Positions 51,860-61,413 of a stretch of DNA of 64,000 nucleotides are shown here, one piece after another; the stretch's first letter is position 1; every line of letters begins with the position of its first letter. The notes beneath the pieces were generated by a model that had not been told where the DNA came from, made no database searches, and was given only the letters and a program-made list of their open reading frames with translations. This DNA comes from Bryobacterales bacterium. GTDB taxonomy: Bacteria; Acidobacteriota; Terriglobia; Bryobacterales; Bryobacteraceae. The stretch lies in the NCBI GenBank assembly GCA_020846745.1, contig JADLDI010000015.1, positions 1-64,000 of the forward strand. Reading direction: 5' to 3'. The position numbers were made by a program, and so were the translations under genes.

Positions 51860-54800
51860 CTACTGGCAGATGTTGATGGTCCGGTAGGCCGAGACTGGCT
51901 TGGTTCCGTTCCAGGTAATCCCGAAAGTATGGAGCCCTGGGAATACGCCGGTGAGAACGGCGAAGGTGTTGAATTGCCGTCCCAACGTGTTGAACACGGT
52001 GCGCATGAATGCGGTGACGTCGGCGCTTGCGTTCACAACTGACACTGCGCCGGTGTCGGTTCCAAGCAGCCTTGCCCACGCCGCTATGTTTGCGTTATCC
52101 GCGGCGGGCCCGACGACAGCGGCGAAGATTGGCACGCCCGAGCCCTCCAGATAGCTGATGGAGCCGTATGGGTCGCGATGCGATCGGCTTGTGTCCGTTG
52201 CCGAAGTGACGACGACAATCGCCTTTCGCCGGCCCGCCTCCTTGTTGTTTACCAGTAATCCACCGGCGTAGGCGGCAGTATCGTAGATGACACCAGTGGG
52301 GCTGGAGTCTGTCATCCCGGTGATGGCATTGGTTAGGTTACTGAGAGGGTCGCCTAGTCCGAAGACACTTACATGTTCACGGCCGGCGTAAATTAACGCG
52401 GCCCGGTCATCGGAACTCAGCGCACCAGACAGTGTATAGCCAGCGGCGCGGTTCTGACTCGCATCACCGCCGGCCACAACCAGTACAACGCTGAGCGGCG
52501 CGAGACCCACGCGATTGGTGGTGATCGAGCAGGGTAGAGGCTTACCGTCGAGCGTACACGACAGGTCCCGAACCGGGATATTGTCAACGGCTTGCGCATC
52601 CGGCCCAACGATATTGGCATAGACGCTCAGTCCAGTACACGAAGTGAGTTCTGTTTGTCCGATGGTGATAGAGAGCGGATCGTCGGCGGGGCGAACGTGA
52701 ACGGTCAAGCTCTGGCTTTGGGCCAGTGTGGGAGTGAGCACGGCCACGGTGGCCAGGCCTGGCTTCGCCAAGTCCTCTGCCGGCAGGGTTGCGCGCACCT
52801 GCGTGGAACTGGTGAAGACGGTCGGCCGCCGAGCGCCGTTCCATAGCACGGTGCTTGCCGGAGAGAAATTCAAGCCAACCAGCGTGAGCACGGCACTGGA
52901 ACCGGATGCGGTCAGAGAATTCGGGATGACGCGGGTAAGTGCCGGAGCACCCACATTCTCACCAAAGCCGGCTAAGGCTACCGTCACCTCGGGCGACTCC
53001 GGATCGGTGCTGCGTAGCTCAAGCATGCCGTCTGCAGCACCGATTCCGCCTGGTGAAAACCTCACCGTCACGGCGACTTCCGCTTCAGGAGCTACGCTGA
53101 ATGGGCCGGCGGGACTTACCGTAAACGCGGCGTTCGAACTCTTCACCGACATCACGCTCAGTTGCCCCACGCCGACGTTGCGCACTCGAAGCACTTTCTC
53201 GAGAGAAGCGACCAGGCCAACCCTACCAAAATCCAGCAAGTCGGTGGAGAGCCGAATCGCCGGCGGACGCGCCTTCACCCCGAGTGCCACAAGAGGTACA
53301 CGAAACAGCCTGCTGCCAGGGTCCTCATCCACGGTGATGGTTACAGCACCAGGCAGTAGGCCGGGCGTAGTCGGCTTCGAGTGAATCTCGAATGAGCGCG
53401 ACTTCGACGGTTCTATCGTGATCGGCAGGTCCAGCGGAGCGGATAGGGAATAGCCCGCCGACACGTCCAAAGCCCGAATGACAATGGGCTTAGTGCCGGC
53501 AGCGGTCAGGCTCAGACGGTGCTGCCCCACACTTCCTATATCAACTGGTCCGAAGTCAATGCCCAACGGTTCGACCTGAAGCAGCGACGAGGTAGGTCCC
53601 GAACTTTCGGGCAACGTATCGAGCGGACCGGCCCCAACGGCGATACTGACAGCCTCCTGACTTGCATGGTCGCCAAACCATACCTTCAGCGGCAGTTCTC
53701 CAGTGGGTGCAGTGGACGGGATGCGGAAGGATAACGCGATCACAGCGCTCGGCATTCCTGTCGCGAGGCTCGCTTGGACCACCTCAGCCGGTTGGCCGGC
53801 GAGTTCCACCGAGGGGGTGATTTTGGGGGTAACAACTATATCTTCCCCAGCATAGATATCTTCACTAACCGTGACGATTTCTCCGGCCCCGGTCAGCAGG
53901 ATTGTAACTACCGAATCCGGTGGAGCCGGAGTGGTCGGGCGATTGCCGGAACCGTCCGTGTTCGTGGCGGCCGCTTGCGACCGCGCGGGATCGACCGTCA
54001 GGATGACCGGCGCAGCAGTCTCAACCTTCATGGGAATCGAGTTAGACACGCGTCCGCCGTAGGTAACTCTAATCGTGGAATCCGGACATACCGGCTCTTG
54101 CGCCACGACTAACTGCCGGCATCGCCCGCGCACGGAGTAGGGCGCCATGGCGTCGATACGGTCGGCTTGTACGGTCAAAACTGGAATCGGAACGTTATCC
54201 ATCAGCACCTCTACTCCATTCAGACTGGTGCTGATTGGCTTACCTGCTTCAGCCACCTGTGTTGCCGCTTTCTCTGGCCCAAGGTGCTTGCCCTGCAAGC
54301 TTATCAGCTGGCCAAAAGTCATGGCTGCGGCTGCTTGGCCGGCCCCATTGAGCACAGAGTCGAGCCGAATCCCCTCATTGAGCGACGCGCAGACGGCCCC
54401 GAAATCCCCGGCTTGCCGGATGTTGACGAGGTCAGGTTGACTGTCGCCATTGATGTCGGCCACGGCGAGGTCACTGCCGCCGGCGCAAACCTGAGTCATC
54501 GGGGCGCCGGACTGCCGGATAAATGCACTTGTCCGGGCGCCGGCCAGAATCTCAAGGCGGCGGCCCGACACATAGGCCAGATCGGCAAATCCATCTCCAT
54601 TCAGATCGGCCGCTGCCACGTACTCGATGGTCTCCGGCCTGCCATTGTGGAGATCTACTTTTCGGAATGTTCCGTCTCCATTGCTGAACAACACGCGCAC
54701 CGCGGAGTTGTCTGCGGCCAATGCGACGTCGGCATTCCCATCGCCGTCAAAATCGGCGACCGTAAACCGCGCGTCCGTCGTCGACCTGCCCGCGGCCGCT

Positions 54801-55507
54801 GTCGCCGGCTTTCCGAACGTGCCATCTCCGTTTCCCCACAGGACCGTAAGTACGCCGTCGCTTCGATTAACCGCCAAATCCAACCGCAGGTCCCCGTTGA
54901 AATCACCCACCCCAACGTTCGACTGGATTGCATATCTGTCGGACACGCGGTAGCTCACTGCGGGCGCAAAGCTGCCATCGCCCTTCCCCATCGCTACAGA
55001 CAGCGTAATCAGGTCCTTAACCCAGGCCATGTCCGGAACCTTATCCCCGTTGAAATCGGCGAAAGTGGCGATACAGGACTGGTCTGTTGGCGAGAGCGCC
55101 AATCGAAACGTTCCATCACGATTGCCGATGGCAATCCGGGCTTTTCTGTCGCCGGCACAGGTCAGCAGGTCGATCCGGCCGTCCCCATCGATATCTGCCG
55201 CTGTCGCACTGGTGAATACAATTTTGGGATCTCCGCTATCCACCACAACTGCGGGTTCAAAACGGCCGTCCCCCTGTCCTTTGAGCAGTAACAGCCCACC
55301 GCCTGTTACGCTCACTAGCAAGTCGACACGTTTATCGCCATTGATATCGGCCGCCTGAATGGTGTTCGGCTGTGGCGTCAATATAGGCGCTACACTATCT
55401 GCTCCGCCGAATTCAATTGCTTTGGGATCTTGAACACTCGGGTAAGCGACCGCTGCCGCGGCCAAGCCCACGACGACTGGAACGATGCATAATCCAACAC
55501 GACACAC
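51860..55507 (-). CDS. 1215-residue secreted protein: FG-GAP propeller, TIGR03437-like, Ig-like and VWA-like domains
   Basis: Starts at GTG 55507, behind a strong GGAGGAGG. A signal peptide is followed by a 7-8-bladed FG-GAP/VCBS propeller (~45-380) with repeating AADINGDKRVDLLVS, ADFDGDGNADVALA and GNGDGTF(G/R)K; these DxDGDGxxD loops are calcium-binding. A TIGR03437-like domain follows (~395-620: VLNGAGQAAAAMTFGQLISL, VQADRIDAMAPYSV). Then come two choice-of-anchor-D-like Ig modules (~650-860), an IPT/TIG domain (~865-955) and a von Willebrand A-like C-terminus. There the MIDAS Asp-x-Ser is changed (SVVLVVAGGDAS). It is probably a surface adhesion or matrix protein. Confidence 0.8.
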   Translation of the reverse strand: MCRVGLCIVPVVVGLAAAAVAYPSVQDPKAIEFGGADSVAPILTPQPNTIQAADINGDKRVDLLVSVTGGGLLLLKGQGDGRFEPAVVVDSGDPKIVFTSATAADIDGDGRIDLLTCAGDRKARIAIGNRDGTFRLALSPTDQSCIATFADFNGDKVPDMAWVKDLITLSVAMGKGDGSFAPAVSYRVSDRYAIQSNVGVGDFNGDLRLDLAVNRSDGVLTVLWGNGDGTFGKPATAAAGRSTTDARFTVADFDGDGNADVALAADNSAVRVLFSNGDGTFRKVDLHNGRPETIEYVAAADLNGDGFADLAYVSGRRLEILAGARTSAFIRQSGAPMTQVCAGGSDLAVADINGDSQPDLVNIRQAGDFGAVCASLNEGIRLDSVLNGAGQAAAAMTFGQLISLQGKHLGPEKAATQVAEAGKPISTSLNGVEVLMDNVPIPVLTVQADRIDAMAPYSVRGRCRQLVVAQEPVCPDSTIRVTYGGRVSNSIPMKVETAAPVILTVDPARSQAAATNTDGSGNRPTTPAPPDSVVTILLTGAGEIVTVSEDIYAGEDIVVTPKITPSVELAGQPAEVVQASLATGMPSAVIALSFRIPSTAPTGELPLKVWFGDHASQEAVSIAVGAGPLDTLPESSGPTSSLLQVEPLGIDFGPVDIGSVGQHRLSLTAAGTKPIVIRALDVSAGYSLSAPLDLPITIEPSKSRSFEIHSKPTTPGLLPGAVTITVDEDPGSRLFRVPLVALGVKARPPAIRLSTDLLDFGRVGLVASLEKVLRVRNVGVGQLSVMSVKSSNAAFTVSPAGPFSVAPEAEVAVTVRFSPGGIGAADGMLELRSTDPESPEVTVALAGFGENVGAPALTRVIPNSLTASGSSAVLTLVGLNFSPASTVLWNGARRPTVFTSSTQVRATLPAEDLAKPGLATVAVLTPTLAQSQSLTVHVRPADDPLSITIGQTELTSCTGLSVYANIVGPDAQAVDNIPVRDLSCTLDGKPLPCSITTNRVGLAPLSVVLVVAGGDASQNRAAGYTLSGALSSDDRAALIYAGREHVSVFGLGDPLSNLTNAITGMTDSSPTGVIYDTAAYAGGLLVNNKEAGRRKAIVVVTSATDTSRSHRDPYGSISYLEGSGVPIFAAVVGPAADNANIAAWARLLGTDTGAVSVVNASADVTAFMRTVFNTLGRQFNTFAVLTGVFPGLHTFGITWNGTKPVSAYRTINICQ

Positions 55508-55649
55508 TGGAATATCTCCTCCTCCACGGAGGACACTGTAATACTAAGCGTTTCCAGATGCAATGCCGTCTGAAACGGCCGTCTGAAGCGGCTATGCCAC
55601 TTGCGGTGCTACCTTCGCACGCTTGGCGTTTGGCCGATATCCTCGCGAG

Positions 55650-57047
55650 TTACTGTGCCGTTACGGCCCGCCCCGGCTTCGCACCGTCGACTAACTTCCC
55701 GTTATCTACCACGACAACGCCGTTGACAACTACGAACGGTATCCCCTCAGAAGGCAGCGCGGCATTACTGAAGGTCGATTTGTCGATTACTGTCGCCGGG
55801 TTGAACACCGTCACATCGGCATCTTTACCCACCTGCAGCCGCCCTTTGTTTGAAAGGTGCAACCGCTCCGCCGGCATGGTCGTCATCTTCTTCAACGCGA
55901 GCATCAGCGGGAGCGCCTTTTCTTCCCTGACATACTTACCGAGGACTCGCGCATAAGTGCCGGATACGCGGGGGTGGCCCTTGCCATTTTCGAGAATTCC
56001 GTCGGAGGCGACGATGATCTCCGGATGGGCCATGTTCTTGCGGATCATCTCTTCGGTATTGGTGAAAGTCGCGACGTAGCCGCCTTGTTTGCGGTACTTA
56101 CGGAACGTCTCTTCGTTCAGCCATTCGCCGGTATTCACCCATAGCATCTTGTTATAGGGCAGCCCCAGGCGCTCCTGAAAGCCTTCGTCGAAGATACTGG
56201 TCTCGATCCTGGTCATCCCGGCGACATAGGGGTACGACTCCATCGAGACGTCAATGCCGTGCTTCTTTGCCCTGGCGATCAGGTCCATGGCGACATCGAA
56301 CCGCGTGGTGGAAGAAGCCCCGATGTGTACGATGTGCAGCGGCGCGCCGGTCATCGCGGCGTACCCAAACACTTCGTGAAGCGAAGCGGGTAGACCAGGT
56401 TCGCCCAGCGAGCCATATCGCATGTGGATATAAGCCGGGCGCTTGTATTTGGCGGCTACTTCGAACATCGCGAGCAACTCTTCGACACCGGCGGCGGGCG
56501 TGTAGCCGAAGCCGAAACCGATGCCGAGCGCGCCTTCGGCGAGGCCTCTGTCCAGACGGTCGCGAATCGCCTTGCGCTCCTCGGCGGTGGCTACCTTCTT
56601 AATCGCGTTGTCTTTCGGAAGCCAGGCGCCGGTATCCTTCATGACACCCATGCGAGCAATCACGTGGCTGACGCTTGCGCCGTAGTTGACCACCGCTTTG
56701 CCTTGACGTTCGGCGTACCACTTCGCGACCGGTTCGACGCCGATCTCCAACTCTAAAGCCGTAGTGACACCGTCGCGAGCCTTGAGCCAGTAGTTTTCTT
56801 CGGTCTGCCCGTGCTGGTGCATGTCAATGAAGCCGGGTGAGACAACCAGCCCTTTGGCATCGATGACACGCTTCCCCGCAAGCGACTTATCGGAGATTGC
56901 GGCGATTTTGCCCGCCGAGATCGCGACGTACCGGATCGCGTCCAAACCCGAAGCCGGGTCCATCACACGGCCGTTGGCGATTACCAGATCGTAAGTCTCG
57001 GCCGGTAACAGCCCGGCGGCCAGCAGTAAGCTAATCCCGAAACGCAT
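55650..57047 (-). CDS. D-aminoacylase-like amidohydrolase, exported
   Basis: 465 residues from ATG 57047; a 22-codon extension lies inside hemL and is not used. The short signal [17 protein letters not shown] precedes the amidohydrolase start [29 protein letters not shown] supplies the HxH metal pair. [20 protein letters not shown] and IHMRYGS also fit N-acyl-D-amino-acid deacylases, and [20 protein letters not shown] closes the family pattern. It would hydrolyse N-acylated D-amino acids or a related amide outside the cytoplasm. It overlaps the 3' end of hemL by 17 bp. Confidence 0.83.
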   Translation of the reverse strand: MRFGISLLLAAGLLPAETYDLVIANGRVMDPASGLDAIRYVAISAGKIAAISDKSLAGKRVIDAKGLVVSPGFIDMHQHGQTEENYWLKARDGVTTALELEIGVEPVAKWYAERQGKAVVNYGASVSHVIARMGVMKDTGAWLPKDNAIKKVATAEERKAIRDRLDRGLAEGALGIGFGFGYTPAAGVEELLAMFEVAAKYKRPAYIHMRYGSLGEPGLPASLHEVFGYAAMTGAPLHIVHIGASSTTRFDVAMDLIARAKKHGIDVSMESYPYVAGMTRIETSIFDEGFQERLGLPYNKMLWVNTGEWLNEETFRKYRKQGGYVATFTNTEEMIRKNMAHPEIIVASDGILENGKGHPRVSGTYARVLGKYVREEKALPLMLALKKMTTMPAERLHLSNKGRLQVGKDADVTVFNPATVIDKSTFSNAALPSEGIPFVVVNGVVVVDNGKLVDGAKPGRAVTAQ

Positions 57048-58290
57048 TGGCCGCCTCAACCGTTGCCGCGATGTCCGCCTCTGTATGGGCGGCCGAGACG
57101 AAGCCTGCCTCAAACTGCGAAGGCGCCAGATACACGCCCGATTCGAGCATATGGTGGAAGAACTTGCCGAAGCGTGCCGTGTCGGACTTCTTGGCGGATT
57201 CGTAATCCGTCACGGGTTGATCGGTGAAGAAGAACGTGAACATCGCGCCCACCTGGTTCACCGTCACTCCGGCCGGCGGCTCGGCGCATAACTGCTTGGT
57301 CCGCTGTTCTAACTCCGTGTAGATCTCGGGGTGCGCCGCAAGATAGTCCAGCACGGCAATGCCTGCACTTACGGCCAGCGGATTGCCGCTCAGCGTTCCC
57401 GCCTGGTAGATAGGACCCGCCGGAGCCACCTTGCTCATAATCTCCGCCCGGCCGCCATACGCCGCAATCGGCAAACCACCGCCGATCACCTTGCCGATGG
57501 TCGTCATGTCGGGCACGATGTTATACCGCTGCTGAGCGCCGCCATGAGCGACGCGGAACCCGGTCATCACCTCGTCGAAAATCAGCACCGTACCGTGTTT
57601 GGTGCATAACTCGCGAGCCGCTTCGAGGAACCCCGGAGCGGGCGGGACACAGCCCATGTTGCCGGCCACCGGTTCCACGATCAGCGAAGCGATCTTGTCG
57701 CCATGCCTGGCAAACGTGGTTTCGAGAGCATCGATCGAATTGAACGGCAGGGCGATGGTCGTATCGGCAAACGCCGCGGGAATGCCCGCCGTGTCCGGAA
57801 TGCCGAGCGTCGCGACGCCCGAACCAGCCTTCACCAATAGCGAGTCGACGTGCCCGTGATAGCAGCCTTCGAACTTGATCGACAGGTCGCGCCCCGTAAA
57901 GCCGCGAGCGACGCGCAAGGCGCTCATCGTCGCCTCAGTCCCTGAATTCACCAGGCGGATCATTTGCATCGACGGCATAGCCGCGCGGATTTTCTCGGCT
58001 AAGTCGATCTCGCGCTCAGTGGGCGCGCCGAAGCTGGTGCCGATCTCGAGCACATTGTCGAGCGCCCGGATGATCGCGGGATGGCGATGCCCGAGAATGA
58101 GCGGCCCCCACGAGCAGACGTAGTCGATATACGAGTTACCGTCCACATCGTAGATGCGCGATCCCTGCCCTTTCGTAATAAACGGAGGCGTCCCGCCCAC
58201 ACTGCGGAAGGCGCGCACGGGGGAATTCACGCCGCCGGGAATAATCTGGCGGGCCCGCTCCAGCAGAGCGGCCGATTTCGAGAAATTCAT
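57031..58290 (-). CDS. hemL: Glutamate-1-semialdehyde 2,1-aminomutase
   Basis: 419 residues from ATG 58290 ([20 protein letters not shown]). [74 protein letters not shown] and the PLP Lys in [12 protein letters not shown] are all diagnostic. It converts glutamate-1-semialdehyde to 5-aminolevulinate in the C5 haem pathway. The operon continues from the GGR-family flavoprotein upstream (19-bp gap) and into the amidohydrolase downstream. Confidence 0.95.
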   Translation of the reverse strand: MNFSKSAALLERARQIIPGGVNSPVRAFRSVGGTPPFITKGQGSRIYDVDGNSYIDYVCSWGPLILGHRHPAIIRALDNVLEIGTSFGAPTEREIDLAEKIRAAMPSMQMIRLVNSGTEATMSALRVARGFTGRDLSIKFEGCYHGHVDSLLVKAGSGVATLGIPDTAGIPAAFADTTIALPFNSIDALETTFARHGDKIASLIVEPVAGNMGCVPPAPGFLEAARELCTKHGTVLIFDEVMTGFRVAHGGAQQRYNIVPDMTTIGKVIGGGLPIAAYGGRAEIMSKVAPAGPIYQAGTLSGNPLAVSAGIAVLDYLAAHPEIYTELEQRTKQLCAEPPAGVTVNQVGAMFTFFFTDQPVTDYESAKKSDTARFGKFFHHMLESGVYLAPSQFEAGFVSAAHTEADIAATVEAANAFRD

Positions 58291-58309
58291 AGGTGTACTC
58301 TTTGAAGGG

Positions 58310-59482
58310 TCAGACTTCCGGCACAATCCGCCGGAAGAAGAAACTCATGATTACTTCCTGGAGCGTCCCGTTCAAGTTACTCCAGAGGCGTTCGCGCAGG
58401 CCTTCGTAACTCTGCGTGCCGGCAAACAGATCCTGCATCAGCGCGCGGAAGCGGGGGCTCCGTTTCACAAACTGGACCATACGCGTGGGCACAGACTCCC
58501 AAAGGAAGCGTCCCATGTACATACGGCGCGAGATCAGCGCGGCCAGGTATAAGTCGCGAGTGAAATCTTTATCGATGACAGACTTGTAGGCGGCGGGTTT
58601 CGCATCGGGCGCGTGCGCCTCATTCAACACCACCTGGCTCGCCAGATCGCCGGACCGGACCGCGTAATAGAGCCCTTCGCCAGTGATCGGATCGACCAAA
58701 CCTGCGGCATCGCCCACGGCCAGCCAACCATCGCCGCTTACCCGGTTATTGCGCCACGAACGCGACTCGAGCGCCGGCAACATGTGCGCATAGAACTGCG
58801 CGCCTTTCCACTTGATGCCCTGCTCGGTGAGATAGGTTTCCAGCCGCTGGCGCAACGCCTGGGCCGATACGCCTTTGCCGCAGATGCCCGCCGACAGGTG
58901 GCCGCACCGCGGAAACACCCAGATATAGCCTTCAAACCGGTCGAAGAACTGGATATCGATATGCATCTGGTCCGACGGGATGTAGTAGCCCAAGGCGAAC
59001 ATCGTGTCTTCCGGTGTGTAGGCGGTTCCCATGTCGCGCATGGTGTTGCGCGCGCCCGCCGCCAGGATGCAGAAGTCGGCGTCGATCGCGCCATGCTTGG
59101 TGCGGATGTCCCAACCCTTTTCGCGCCGGTTCATTGCGAGCACGCGCGTCTTCTCGATCTGCGCACCCGCTTCGCCGGCCCGGCGCAGGAGCAGGCCGTT
59201 CAGATCCTGCCGCGAGTAAATCAGCAGCGGCTGGTTCAGTTCCATCCGGACGCGCTCAGTCTTCGGCGCAGCCAGGTACGTCTCCGTCACAAACTTCTTC
59301 GGAGCGTTGTTATTTAACAAATAAGGATACTGATGATACGCCTTATAGGTGATGCCGCCGCCGCACGGTTTCTCCCAGGCGAGTTTCTCGTCCAGAAGCG
59401 TCACACGCAGGCCCGCTGTGGCCATTTTCTCCGCGGCGTGTGCCCCGGCCGGACCGCCGCCCACCACCACCACGTGTTTCAT
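58310..59482 (-). CDS. Geranylgeranyl-reductase-family FAD oxidoreductase
   Basis: 390 residues. The FAD-binding motif [11 protein letters not shown] is at the start. KPCGGGI is the cysteine loop of the geranylgeranyl-reductase family, and [20 protein letters not shown] is the second FAD site. Family members reduce isoprenoid double bonds (chlorophyll phytyl chain, archaeal lipids, menaquinone side chain). In a non-phototroph quinone or lipid modification is the likelier role. Placement next to hemL recalls tetrapyrrole contexts, but no other chlorophyll gene is present. Its start overlaps the lipoprotein gene stop (ATGA). Confidence 0.83.
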   Translation of the reverse strand: MKHVVVVGGGPAGAHAAEKMATAGLRVTLLDEKLAWEKPCGGGITYKAYHQYPYLLNNNAPKKFVTETYLAAPKTERVRMELNQPLLIYSRQDLNGLLLRRAGEAGAQIEKTRVLAMNRREKGWDIRTKHGAIDADFCILAAGARNTMRDMGTAYTPEDTMFALGYYIPSDQMHIDIQFFDRFEGYIWVFPRCGHLSAGICGKGVSAQALRQRLETYLTEQGIKWKGAQFYAHMLPALESRSWRNNRVSGDGWLAVGDAAGLVDPITGEGLYYAVRSGDLASQVVLNEAHAPDAKPAAYKSVIDKDFTRDLYLAALISRRMYMGRFLWESVPTRMVQFVKRSPRFRALMQDLFAGTQSYEGLRERLWSNLNGTLQEVIMSFFFRRIVPEV

Positions 59483-59904
59483 TTTTTCGGCTCGGTGTGA
59501 GGCGCCGGTTTGGGAGCATCCATCGACGGATGGCCAGGGGGTAGTTCCGCGCCCGGCGCAGGCCCGCCGCCCGGCATGCCGGACGAATGCGGACTGCTGC
59601 CGGATTCCGCTTTCTTCTTTACCTGCCAGCGGTTACCGTTCTTTTCGAGGGTGTACTTCATTTGCATTCCCCCGGCCGACGAACCGCGTGGTTTGATCAC
59701 CACCATCGCGTCCGCCTCGTTCGACCGGAAGTCGACCGACGTGACGTCGACATCCATCGCCGACATGTCCAAATCGAGGTTCTTCCTCGAACTGAGGTGA
59801 TCGATTACCGCCTGACGGACGGCTTGTTTCGTGTTGCCGTTGGTATTGCCGCACGACGCCAAACACCCGAGGGCGATCGCGGCAGCGAGTAGGGAACGCA
59901 CCAT
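59479..59904 (-). CDS. Hypothetical lipoprotein
   Basis: 141 residues. A lipobox LASC at about 15-18 follows a short hydrophobic segment (MVRSLLAAAIALGC). The middle (VDFRSNEADAMVVIKPRGSS, MQMKYTLEKNGNRWQVKK) looks like one small alpha/beta domain of the kind seen in exported proteins with an NTF2-like or 'DUF4878-like' fold, a guess from pattern only. The tail is Pro/Gly/Ser-rich. It is coupled in ATGA overlap to the flavoprotein gene, so a link with that membrane pathway is possible. Confidence 0.7.
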   Translation of the reverse strand: MVRSLLAAAIALGCLASCGNTNGNTKQAVRQAVIDHLSSRKNLDLDMSAMDVDVTSVDFRSNEADAMVVIKPRGSSAGGMQMKYTLEKNGNRWQVKKKAESGSSPHSSGMPGGGPAPGAELPPGHPSMDAPKPAPHTEPKK

Positions 59905-59923
59905 TTGATTATATAGATCGCCG

Positions 59924-60754
59924 CTAGAGCGCCGGAAACCACAGTTTTTTCGCGGTGCCGCCCAGGATCTGCGCGCGTTGATCCTCTTTGAGCGGCAGGT
60001 CCTTTTGGAAGATCCGCAAATGTTCCTGATACGTCACCTTCGGACACCACAACTCGCACGGGAAGTCAGACCCCCAAACGCAGCGTTCCGCCCCATACGC
60101 CTGAATCACCTCCAAACACGCTTCGTGCATGTCGGCGCAGGGGTACCCTGTCGTGCTGCCCGTCGGGATAAACGTGAGCTTCGCGCGCAGATTCTTAAAG
60201 CGAGCCAGACGCAGGACATCATTCACAATCGCCTTCATGTCGGGTCCGGCTTTGATGTTCATCGAATGGTCCAGCACCACACGCAGGGTCGGGAACTCGC
60301 CCAGGAGCTTCCCTAATCCCGCCGCATTCTCCCGATTGATCAGAACATTGACAACGATGCCGAGTTCCGCCGCGGCACGCCACATCCGCCGAACACTTGC
60401 GTCATCCAGTTGCTTGGAACGCGGGGACGGAATGGACCGGTACCCGCGGATGGCGCAATCCCGCGCCAGCGCCCGCAGCACGTCGGGACTCTTCGGATCG
60501 TCGGGATTCAAATTGCACACGCCGATCATCCACGACGGGTTCGCCCGCGCCGAATCGCACACATAGCGGTTGTCGAAGCCGTAGAAGGTCTGCGTTTGAA
60601 TCGCACAAACGGCCCTGACGCCTGCGGCCTTTATCTCCTTGGCAAGGTCCTCTGTGGACCCCTTCCCTCCAGGCGGGCGATACGGTTTCGGCAAGGGCGG
60701 ATACTTCTTCTCGTCCGGCGAGTAGATGTGCGCGTGCGTGTCAATGATTAGCAT
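59924..60754 (-). CDS. Amidohydrolase family 2 (ACMSD-like) protein
   Basis: 276 residues. IIDTHAHIYSPDEKKYPP gives the HxH metal motif. VRAVCAIQTQTFYGFDNRYV, LRVVLDHSMN and RCVWGSDFPCELWCP, with its Asp, match the amidohydrolase-2 TIM barrel. Members are decarboxylases or hydrolases of cyclic carboxylates and lactones, and the substrate is open. Its start is only 7 bp from the divergent TPR gene start, so each promoter must lie inside the other gene. Confidence 0.82.
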   Translation of the reverse strand: MLIIDTHAHIYSPDEKKYPPLPKPYRPPGGKGSTEDLAKEIKAAGVRAVCAIQTQTFYGFDNRYVCDSARANPSWMIGVCNLNPDDPKSPDVLRALARDCAIRGYRSIPSPRSKQLDDASVRRMWRAAAELGIVVNVLINRENAAGLGKLLGEFPTLRVVLDHSMNIKAGPDMKAIVNDVLRLARFKNLRAKLTFIPTGSTTGYPCADMHEACLEVIQAYGAERCVWGSDFPCELWCPKVTYQEHLRIFQKDLPLKEDQRAQILGGTAKKLWFPAL

Positions 60755-60761
60755 AGTGAGA

Positions 60762-61337
60762 ATGAGAGGGCTGATCGTATTGTTGCCGGCCGCTGTTTCG
60801 TGCCTCGGCCAAGAGTGGAAGGAACATCAGGCGCGAGGCGAACAGTTGTTTCGCTCGGGCCAGGTGAAGGAATCGGTGCAGGCGTTCGACAAGGCCATCG
60901 AGTTGGAGCCGCGCCTGGCGCCCTATAACTGGCAGCGCGGCATTTCGCTCTACTACGCCGGCCAGATCGCGGCATGCGAAAAGCAGTTCGCTCTGCACGC
61001 GACGGTAAACCCGAACGATGTGGAGAACTCGGTGTTCTGGTATCTCTGCGGCAAGCGCCCGTATCCACCGGTGAAGGGCGACGACCGCGTACCGATGTCC
61101 CAGGTGAACGCGCTCTACGCCGGCACAGGCAAGGTGGAAGAGGTGCTGAAAGCGGCCCCGGGAGGCGGCGCGGACGGACAGTTCTATGCCCACCTCTACA
61201 TTGGCCTCTGGTATGCGGCCAACGGCGACTGCAAAAGGGGCATGGACTTCATGCGCAAAGCCGCGGGCGAACATGCGAGAAACCATTATATGGGCGACGT
61301 CGCCCGCGTTCACGTGAAAACCGTGAAGTGCCCATGA
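60762..61337 (+). CDS. Secreted TPR protein
   Basis: 191 residues from ATG 60762; a 12-codon extension is possible but lacks the signal-peptide layout. The signal peptide is MRGLIVLLPAAVSCLGQ. Two TPR units are visible, GEQLFRSGQVKESVQAFDKA / IELEPRLAPYNWQRGISLYY and YIGLWYAANGDCKRGMDFMR. Cysteines at four scattered positions could form disulfides. It is a probable periplasmic scaffold or assembly factor. A run of five ATG triplets follows at 61332-61347, around its stop. Confidence 0.78.
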   Translation: MRGLIVLLPAAVSCLGQEWKEHQARGEQLFRSGQVKESVQAFDKAIELEPRLAPYNWQRGISLYYAGQIAACEKQFALHATVNPNDVENSVFWYLCGKRPYPPVKGDDRVPMSQVNALYAGTGKVEEVLKAAPGGGADGQFYAHLYIGLWYAANGDCKRGMDFMRKAAGEHARNHYMGDVARVHVKTVKCP

Positions 61338-61413
61338 TGATGATGATGACCACGCCGTTTGACACACCTACCCCATTGCTGCTGCAATTGTGAACCGAGG
61401 ATTCATAACTACC

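Noticed and set aside
54167-55291. 374-codon plus-strand frame
   Set aside because: Mirror of the calcium-loop propeller repeats on the minus strand.
57031-59904. hemL with geranylgeranyl-reductase-like gene as a chlorophyll synthesis cluster
   Set aside because: No bch/chl, puf or reaction-centre genes are present; the flavoprotein family also serves quinone and lipid pathways.
61332-61347. Run of five ATG triplets as a slippery or regulatory element
   Set aside because: Short and at the end of a gene, with no supporting structure; noted only as a local simple repeat.
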